Below, piece after piece: positions 56,260 to 64,000 of a stretch of 64,000 bases of DNA (positions are counted from its first letter, which is position 1; each line of letters starts with the position of its first letter). The notes beneath the pieces were generated by a model. It made no database searches. It was not told the origin of the DNA and was given only the letters and a program-made list of their open reading frames with translations. The position numbers and the translations under genes were made by a program. This DNA is from Hormiphora californensis (lineage: Eukaryota > Ctenophora > Tentaculata > Cydippida > Pleurobrachiidae): positions 934,501 to 998,500 of the forward strand of contig CM035353.1 in NCBI GenBank assembly GCA_020137815.1, in the 5' to 3' direction.

Positions 56260-57888
56260 TAGCTAGTGTGCTCTCTAGACTTCTATTGCAGCTCGTGTAG
56301 GTGAATCTAGCACCAAATTAGACAATTGCTTCCAACTCAGCAAGCTTTTTTCTCTCCCTTCCTATATAAAATATATGATACTCACTATATAGTTCGTTCA
56401 GTACAGCTTTATACCTACCTTTCTATCTCCCTCCCTCCCTCACTCCCTCCCTCCATCCCTCCCTCCTTCCCTCTTAAACACTTTTTCTTCTTTTTGCTAC
56501 TGCTGCATGCATGCATATTATAGGTCACGTACACCTCATTGGACTTATTTTCTTGTTTCGCCGAAACTTTCGGAGTTTTTTACCCTAAAATATCATGCTT
56601 GTGCAATAATTTCGTGTTTCGGGGTTTCTTGAAAATTTGTTTATTGTCCTAAAATATCATGATAATTTTTATAAAGCTTTGAACTTCAAAGCATCATAAA
56701 ATATTTTCAAATTGAAGATAGAATTGTGCTTTTGTCTGTCCAACGCAATGAGTTGCATGATTCTTGATCAAGAATCTGCCGACAGTATTCACGCTGACAG
56801 TGACAGCTCATTATTATACCGATATGTACACTGAGGGATACGTCATATAGTAAAAATTGCTACTAATTTTTATTCCCCACCACATACACACACTTCACAC
56901 ACGCACTGCACACACATGCATATATAAGTCTATTATGAGTAAATGTGAATTTAGGCTGAATTGGTAAGTATATATCTTATATAGCGAATAGTTTATTTTG
57001 TGATTTACGCCTTTCACAGTGACGTACCTTATAGGTTCGCACTAATTCGTTACACCAAAGTTTACCGCGTCGTGTCGGGAAACTTGATTTCCAATTTCTT
57101 TTCCTGTTGAACTTGATAGCGGCTATAATACTATCAGTGTCACATCTTAGTCTTAAACGTATCAATTCTGATGCCCTATATAACTGTTGATGCCTTGATT
57201 GCTTCTGTAGTATAAAAACTATGGCATACTATTGAACATATGGGCGTATACAGAACATGGACACTATAGTGTAACACTATAACATTAGAACAATATATGC
57301 TTATTGTCAGTAGGACAGCTGTACACCACGCCTAGTATTGCTGCTGCAGCCCACATGTGTCTAGAAGCATGCCTATTCAGCAAAAATATATGCAACTACT
57401 CGGTGGTGCACTAATGCCATTTGCAGCAGTATTTTGAATATGTAAATGATTTGTCGACTTCTTTGTCAAGTATTTCCAGATTCAAGTTGTGTGTCACAAT
57501 TCAAAAATTAATTCATCTAAAATGTTCCTGGAACATTGTTCCACTTCTTAGCAGTACATGTTACAGGAAAAGCTATAACTAACTGTGAAACGTGTTTTAA
57601 TTACACTTTGGTCTTTTTGAGGTGTGCACTGCTGCACGTCTAACTGTGACAATAATTAGTGCAGTATGAGCCCCCCTCGTGTATTAAACTCTGCAACTCT
57701 GTGTTTGTACTTGTGCTGCCTGGAATATTAGAACACGTGATATTGCATTGGAAGATCCATAGTTGCGGCCATGGTATGATCTTCATGTTTTGTTCAAACA
57801 AGTCGAACAAGGCAAATTTAAGTCCTATTACTTTTGGGACGTTTTGGGTGGTGTGTTTCGGTTAATTAGAATTCTGCGCTGTTCTGGG

Positions 57889-58556
57889 ACACGGTGCCCC
57901 TTAAGGACGTTCCACCTCGACCGAGTCCCCCAGCAAAACGAACGGTTGTGTGACCTAAAGGGGACCTCTGGGAACTACGCAGGACCGTGGGGGAATTAGA
58001 TATGAAAGTAGCCAAAGGAGAAAATCACATTTAGGGCAAAAAACCCCAAAAAACGCCATTTTAACAATGTTGCCGTGGATTTAGAGTTCCAATTCCAGCG
58101 GCAATCGATTCGGCGTGTCAAAAAACCCTGGGGTGACTTGATTTTGGTCGAAAAAAAAATAGATTGGAAAATTTGGAATGTAGAATTTGGTCATTTTTCT
58201 CACACTACATTCCAAATTTTCCAATCTCAAATCCTTAATCCCCATTTTGCGGACAGCTTACTCGTTGGACGAGTTGAATGGCGAAGAGGGCAGGGAAACG
58301 TAGCATTATGGATACATAATGCAAATAATTCTTGTTTTTTCGACCAAAACCAAGTCACCCCAGGGTTTTTTGACACGCCGAATCGATTGCCGCTGGAATT
58401 GGAACTCTAAATCCACGGCAACATTGTTAAAATGGCGTTTTTGGTTTTTTTTGTTGCCCTAAATGCGATTTTCTCCTTTGGCTACTTTCATATCTTTTCC
58501 CCCACGGTCCTGCGTAGTTCCCAGAGGTCCCCTGGAACGTCCTTAGGGGCACCGTG
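57889..58556. mobile_element. Fold-back element with ~230-270-bp arms
   Basis: The left arm starts GACACGGTGCCCCTTAAGGA and the right arm ends with its inverse (CCTTAGGGGCACCGTG). The left arm has an extra ~47 bp. The centre is a further hairpin, AGATTGGAAAATTTGGAATG facing CATTCCAAATTTTCCAATCT. No coding frame. Confidence 0.8.
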
Positions 58557-59224
58557 GGGAGTATAGTTGTGTACCCCCTCACAACAACTGTTCTGGGAGT
58601 TCAAAGGACAATTGGATAGTATCAAAATGTGTTTGTACCATGAGATATTCAAGAAGCCTCATACATGGACACTGTAATTGAAACTAGGAGACTTGAAAGC
58701 GTTGAAAGGGAGAAGCATATGAAATAGTTAGAAATACATAGACTGAAAGAGAATTCTTAATGCTGCTCGAGCCTATAAATTATTACATATACAATTATGA
58801 AGCTACGAGGGTGTGAATTCCGAGTCAAATATCAAAGTTTCAACCGGGTAGTATTCCGTGCGTTGCAGACTAAATTCCTTTTGATAAAATGCGCTTTGTT
58901 CCTTTTTATTATAGTTTAGGTTTTACATGTCTGTATAATATATTAAAGGTCAGCACCATTTCTTGAATCCATATCGTTCACTTCATAAACTAACCACAAC
59001 TTCACTTATTTGTTTAAAGTATGTGAGTTGATAAGTTCCAGTCTATGTATAGATGCTACTTAGTTACCGCTATTACGAAAAGAAAACAGAACCACCCCCT
59101 GTTCTTGTTATAATCAAACACAAAAATGAAGGTAACAATATATGCTAGTAAATTTTCCAATTATTCAATTTTAGTTGTTTTCAATTAAATTCCCTTGATC
59201 TATGTGATTTTATCGCCCGTATAG

Positions 59225-62200
59225 GTTCTGCGGGGATACGGAAAGTTCAGTTTTTGTCAGTTGGTAATAAGGACGAGGCGGATCAACCAGGAAGTAGCTC
59301 GGAAGATGCCGGCCCCGTTCTACCCAACGAGACTGACTTCTCAGTTAACTTAGGTATTTAGAGTTGATTATAATTAAATCATATCAAATTATATATTAAA
59401 TGTTTGTTGTTTCCAGTTGTGTGGGATTTACAGAAACTCGATTCTTCGGGCGAATATAAACCCCAAATCCTCATTGAGGATTCCTCGTGATTCATTCCTT
59501 TTTTCAGATTTTGCAACAGAACTAGATAAAATAAGTAAAAGTGAACTTCAAGAGCGCCTGAAAAAGTTGGAAAGAGCAAACTCAGGAATTTCTGACAAAA
59601 GTACGAAAGCTGTGCTAAAAAAGTCACTAAAAGAAAAGTAAGACTGCGATCAGTGCACCTCACAACTTTAAATTGCACAACTCTTCTGATCCCGAAGTTA
59701 TCACAATTACCCGGAATATAGTTGCCTAGCTAGACTGTGTTAGAACATAACAAGAATATATAGCTGGTCTTTTAGATTTAAATTCATCCAATTGTTTCAG
59801 GTGTCCCGGTATATTTGCTTGGTATAAGAGGCACAAGAAAATGTTACGAGAGGCGTGGAGGATCGTCAGTATTTCATTTGTTAACTTCCTATACCTATCT
59901 TTTGGTTACTTCTTCTTTACACACTTCCAGGGAAGCCAAGTCAAACAGTGTGAGTGCAACAATTCCAACTGCTACTGATGATTGCAGTGTCTCCTCGTGA
60001 GCACCATGAAACTGCAAATTGGTAATGAAATTACCCCTCCGCGTTATAATAGCTCACGGATATTGTACAACATAATAACAGGGGTGACTTTCGAACGCAC
60101 CCTAGAACACCTTTCTATTCCTTCTAATTGCCGAGATCTGCATACCCCTTATTTTGACTGTTTTTCGCGTCCTACCCTTTATGGGTTTGGGTACGGCCAT
60201 CGCCGCACCCCGTATACGTCGCGGGACCTCGAGCCCTTTCCAACGAGCCATAGAGATCCTCTCTACGACTTCAGGGGCTTTATTAAGGGCCTGTCGGCTC
60301 GGCCCCGTTGTTTTAGGGGGGATGGGTTGAGTTTGGTTTAGATTCGGGTCGGGGGGGGGGGGGGGGGGGGGGGGCTTGCCATGCCCCGAATACCTCTTAT
60401 TTTGATGATTGTTTCAGTAAACAACGACCACTCTCAAAAAGATGAACAACTTACAAAGATGCTGAGTGGTTTTGGCTTCATTACACCGCTCAATAGCACA
60501 GGTATGTAACAAGTGCGTTCCCTGCCGGCCTTTACTCAACATGAGGAAGCCCTTACTTTGTTCATGCATGCATGTATGTAGTACATTACAATGTGCATGC
60601 ATGCATATTGCATGTACATAAAACACAGTAGCAGGGTTTGGAAATTTTAGATTTTCATGCGAATCCATAATATTCAATAAATATTAGAAAAAATAGAACT
60701 ATTTTCACCCTTTCAGTGTATAATAAATTACTGAAGATTGGCAAGCTAAAGTGTATGTTGAATAAAAAGAAGACATCTTTTTGGACTAGTTTTGATTTCT
60801 GCGTATCAGTGATGACAACCGTAGGTACAGAGTACGTATTAAACAGGAATTAAACAGGAAATAAATAATAATAAACGTATACAAAAACACTTGTACATTA
60901 TGTACAATAAACAATAATCACACTACCGCACTACTCAATGGGTCGAACTCATATCAAAAATGAACCTTGGATGTATAATTGTTTTCATGATTCCATATAT
61001 TGTATATATCTGTTAATTGTTTAATTCAATCCTCAGGTTGGGGCTATATATACCCAAAAACGGTTGTGGGGAAGATGTTTTGTATTATCTACGCATGCTT
61101 GGGTGTTCCTCTTTATATCGTTGTGATTGGGATCAAACGGTAACTAACATTTTGTAACATTTGCCTAGCTATAGACTGTCTTTTGGGTTGAACAAAACAA
61201 GTTTTTCTTGTACAAAATTACTTTTATTTCTTAATTCAAACATCTTTTCAATATTGTAATTAAAATCTCAATTATCTAGGTCAGTTTATTGGGTATTTGG
61301 CCCATAAATGTGAGTTTGGGTGCCGTGTGAGACGAATCAGTACTCTCATTCAAAACAGCCGCCTGGTGTACTGTGAACTGTTCAGCAAGTACATTATCGT
61401 TACCCTCCTAGTCGTTCTCTTCATCATCGCATACGCTTGTAAGTACACACCATATAATAACCAATAGATAGTAACAATGTTACTAACAATTAACATATCC
61501 TATCAATAATCTATCATGCATGATACATGTATACATACAAGTGCAGATCTACCAACCAATATGGAGAGTGGAGACATCCTATAATAGGATCGGATATTTT
61601 TTAAGTTCCTGATACATGCCCCTCCCTCCAGGTAGTGTCTATATTAATTCACGGGGTGGTTCTAATCACGATGATGAAAACTTGTTACATTGGACTTGGT
61701 TTGAGAGTCTTTACTATGCTCTCATCTCCCTGACAACCATAGGATTCGGAGATTATTTCATGCCTTCCGCATCAGACAAACATGAGGTAATGTTTCATAA
61801 TGTTATAATGTTTCATATCAAGATCTCTCTGTTTTGGAATATTATCCGTTTTATTTCATTGAAAACACCTCGTCCCAATTATATTATTAATTAATAGTAA
61901 TTATATTAGTAATTATAGTAATGAAACATCCATTTGTTTCAGTTTTACAACTGCATGCAAGGTTTGTTGATTGTCATCGTCATTATCTTTGGTTTCGGGC
62001 TCTTCACCTACGCCTTCAGCGAGTATACAGAGGCCTCAAAAAGGCAAATGAAGGTGTTGAGGGAGCGATATGAAGAACTGGCTACCAAAAATGCAATCCT
62101 TGCTTTCACCCAGGTATGTACTGCAATCAGGAACCGACACAAGTCACGTGACTGGTTATCAGCCAATCAGGGACCAGTATTCCCTGATTCGGTCGGTTCC

Positions 62201-63537
62201 TGATGTACTGCAACCAAATACACTACATGAAGTAGAGTATATTTCAGCTTGTTTAGAATATCTTTAACCCTGTAATTTAGCATTCCTCTGAGGGATGGCC
62301 ACTACCGCCACTACCTCCCCTCGTTATAATTGAAAATGATTATTCCTTTCAGCTGTATACTAACTCCGAGTCCTTTATGGAGAGGTCACAGCAAGCTATG
62401 AAGTCAGGATCTCAAAATATTAGAAAGATATCGTCGGCTATTGAAGAGGTACATATGTGATATTATGATGCTTCAGTATACAACTTCAGTGATATGATAA
62501 TAAATATGATGATAAAGTAATTACGAATGATGATGCTTCAATGCACTTCTGAATAGGTGAAATTAAAGTAAAACTAAATTAGTAAACACACACACACACA
62601 CTCTACTAATAAAACTAAATTACTATTTTCAGTTTAAGAGTAAGTCATCGATAAAGTCAATGAGCCGGGCTGCTTCTGATGTAATGTTAATAAACAAGCT
62701 TTCAAAACGAGCACAGAAACAGAAACAGAGACCAAGGTAAATCGATGAAAAAAAATAACTAATTCCTGTTTTTTTGAAATTATAGCTCAAGAAAGTTTAT
62801 CGTTTCAGTGATGCGGGGATAGAGCGGTGCGGGTCCAGTTCCCCACTCAATATCTCCCCAACCATATCAGTCAACTTTGAGGAGCTTGAGGAATTGGACG
62901 TAAGAGCTGTAGCAAAATTTCATGTCTCGATCTCTCGATCAAGATCTGGCGGGGTTGACCCCGTTTTGATTCTCCTAGATACAGGTCGGCACCTGACATA
63001 TTGAATTAACAGCTCATATCCTTGCAGGTGAAGGATTGTCCGCAGCCCGTAGCGGTTGTACACGATTATGACAGTGATCCGAGTTCTAGTGACATCCCCC
63101 TGCTTGTCCGACAACGCTTCCAAAACAACTTTATACCAGAGCACGATCAAGACTCACTGCATCGACCCAATATCCGCCTTAAAACTTTTTCATCCGAGTC
63201 GGACAGTTCGTACAAGTCACTAACAACCAAATCACCGCCTCTCACCGCCACAAGAAGGAAACCAGTCTGGCCTCTTCTAAACATGTCGGTCACGGAAAAT
63301 CCATCTGTTGTAATCGAACCACCATCAGTACTGAGAGTGCGACCGCCTCCTGTGTCACCAACTGAGGTGGTGAGATCACCAATCACCCTGCAGTCTCCCT
63401 CGCCAATCCTGGTCAGATCACCATCAATGATCACCAGACTCCAATCCCCATCTCCTGTGTTGGTTAAACCGCCCCGGGTTAATAAAATATGGGAGGGCCC
63501 TGCAACCATCACTGTGCAGAGATCACATGACCGGTGA
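59225..63537 (+). CDS. Two-pore-domain K+ channel (K2P), 13 exons seen
   Basis: Background K+ channel of the plasma membrane. Exons: 59225-59353, 59417-59637, 59801-59949, 60418-60501, 60717-60824, 61037-61139, 61280-61438, 61632-61786, 61943-62113, 62353-62448, 62633-62736, 62809-62899, 63028-63537. The first exon with the start was not found. M1 is VNFLYLSFGYFFFTHF. Pore 1 is FCVSVMTTVGWGYIYPKT, with GWG instead of GYG. M2 is FCIIYACLGVPLYIVVIG. M3 is YIIVTLLVVLFIIAYAC. Pore 2 is YYALISLTTIGFGDYF. M4 is LLIVIVIIFGFGLFTYAFSE. A long cytoplasmic tail (about 330 residues) is Ser/Pro-rich with repeated RSPS/LQSPSP words. Exon 59417-59637 fits its neighbours only with one +1 skip (TCC-TCG at 59482-59487). 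Exon 61280-61438 also needs +1 near its start. A family A MITE lies 14 bp inside intron 62114-62352. Confidence 0.9.
59722..59753 (+). mobile_element. MITE family B, internally deleted (32 bp), K2P intron
   Basis: TTGCCTAGCTAGACTGTG joined directly to TTAGAACATAACAA. Flanked by GAATATAG (59714-59721) and GAATATAT (59754-59761), a 7/8 target duplication. Confidence 0.75.
60351..60374 (+). repeat. Run of 24 G
   Basis: An uninterrupted poly-G tract in the K2P intron 59950-60417. It is a likely G-quadruplex former and a likely place for length error. Confidence 0.9.
62128..62202 (+). mobile_element. MITE family A near a donor, K2P intron 62114-62352
   Basis: An internally deleted copy: CAGGAACCGACACAAG runs straight into TCACGTGACTGGTTATCAGC, and it ends GGTCGGTTCCTG. 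ATGTACTGCAA is repeated before (62116-62126) and after (62203-62213). It starts 14 bp into the intron. Confidence 0.85.
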
Positions 63538-64000
63538 GGGGGGTCATGGGAACATGCGATAATGCGATATAGCAATCCGACTAAGTGCAGCGGGATGTTC
63601 GATCAGTGCAGAAATCTTGGATGATTTGAAGTTAAAATTTGATGATAAATCCAGGTGCCGTGGTACAGATGAACTAATTATAAGCGCATCTTTTTTATAT
63701 GGTAACTTTTTTATTCATTCTAACGCCTAACTGAATCTATTTACGACGAAGTGAAAATTGGCAAGCATATAATCAAATGTCCCGCGCATCAAGGTGTCAT
63801 CGATAACACTAAAAATGTGGGAAACATTAGCCACTCACTGCTTCGAATCTCTAATTTATATTTATCTTTCCTCCATCATATGTCTCACAAAATACTATTA
63901 GCCACTGCGCCAGGACGCCAGGTCTAACTCTAAGGCATAGCGTCCTCTTGGTGCAGCTGGTGTTTGTAGCTATAACAGCTGCGTGCCGATATGTTACAAC
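63538..64000. other. Downstream of the K+ channel
   Basis: Probable 3' UTR and intergenic sequence to the window edge. No gene, repeat family or RNA recognised. Confidence 0.5.

Larger units (their letters stand above)
51890..59224. other. Gene-poor region between sulfotransferase and K+ channel
   Basis: I find no convincing coding sequence. It contains a hairpin cluster (52672-52945), paired GA/CT inverted repeats (52965-54425), a small perfect palindrome GCGCACCCATTGGGTGCGC (53465-53483), two large fold-back elements (55102-56259, 57889-58556), and AT-rich unique sequence. The K+ channel promoter and first exon should lie near its right end. Confidence 0.55.

Noticed and set aside
60006-60341. 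119-codon plus-strand frame in a K2P intron
   Set aside because: Donor 59950 and acceptor 60417 are fixed by phase and homology (M1 followed by the extracellular cap region). The frame has no recognisable features.

Overview
This is nuclear DNA of an animal. Genes have short GT-AG introns (about 50-400 bp), and the coding content is metazoan: an AHCYL-type S-adenosylhomocysteine hydrolase-like protein, an ionotropic glutamate receptor, a two-pore K+ channel, cyclin L, DDX41, a WIPI/WDR45 PROPPIN, UTP3/SAS10, TSR2, complex I NDUFB7, a cytosolic sulfotransferase and a many-fingered C2H2 protein. Compact genes, a gene nested inside another gene's intron, many non-autonomous DNA elements and recurrent +1 frame breaks make me favour a non-bilaterian, perhaps a glass sponge (Hexactinellida). 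That placement is an inference and is not proven here.

Layout. 1-1.8 kb: dispersed repeats. 1.9-15.2 kb, minus: AHCYL in at least 11 exons. Its 8.6-kb intron (3173-11733) holds a complete glutamate receptor gene on the plus strand (3795-11511). 15.2-17.7 kb: simple repeats. 17.7-20.4 kb: TSR2 (minus) with a 2.1-kb 5'-truncated non-LTR retroelement inserted just upstream of it, flanked by a 14-bp duplication. 20.4-23.1 kb: nested fold-back elements. 23.3-29.4 kb, plus: C2H2 gene with several frame breaks. 30.1-32.8 kb, plus: UTP3. 33-34.2 kb: fold-back elements. 34.2-35.6 kb, minus: NDUFB7. 36.4-38.2 kb, minus: WDR45-like. 38.4-38.8 kb, minus: small membrane protein. 39-42.4 kb: repeats, including a tandem duplication of about 0.85 kb. 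42.9-47.1 kb, minus: cyclin L. 47.3-49.0 kb, minus: DDX41. 49.4-50.1 kb: (ACAGT)n array. 50.3-51.9 kb, minus: sulfotransferase. 52-58.6 kb: fold-back and hairpin elements, no gene seen. 59.2-63.5 kb, plus: two-pore K+ channel.

Three patterns run across genes. (1) A ~110-bp MITE (ends CAGGAACCGACCGA, ~8-bp target duplications) occurs nine times. All nine copies lie in introns, most of them 4-14 bp from the 5' splice site; in three, the target duplication is exactly intron positions +1 to +8. A second MITE family does the same in UTP3. (2) Minisatellites are anchored on splice junctions: tandem copies of acceptor plus first exon bases (AHCYL, cyclin L, UTP3, NDUFB7, zinc finger), of exon end plus donor (AHCYL, glutamate receptor), and arrays of CTAAC-type branch-point/pyrimidine units. 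(3) DDX41, cyclin L, the zinc-finger gene and the K+ channel can be read only by skipping single bases. The shift points fall mostly at a codon NCC followed by T (CCC-T at all three DDX41 sites), often with a stop as the next codon. This may be programmed +1 frameshifting or a systematic over-call of C runs; AHCYL, UTP3, NDUFB7, WDR45, sulfotransferase and TSR2 need no shift.
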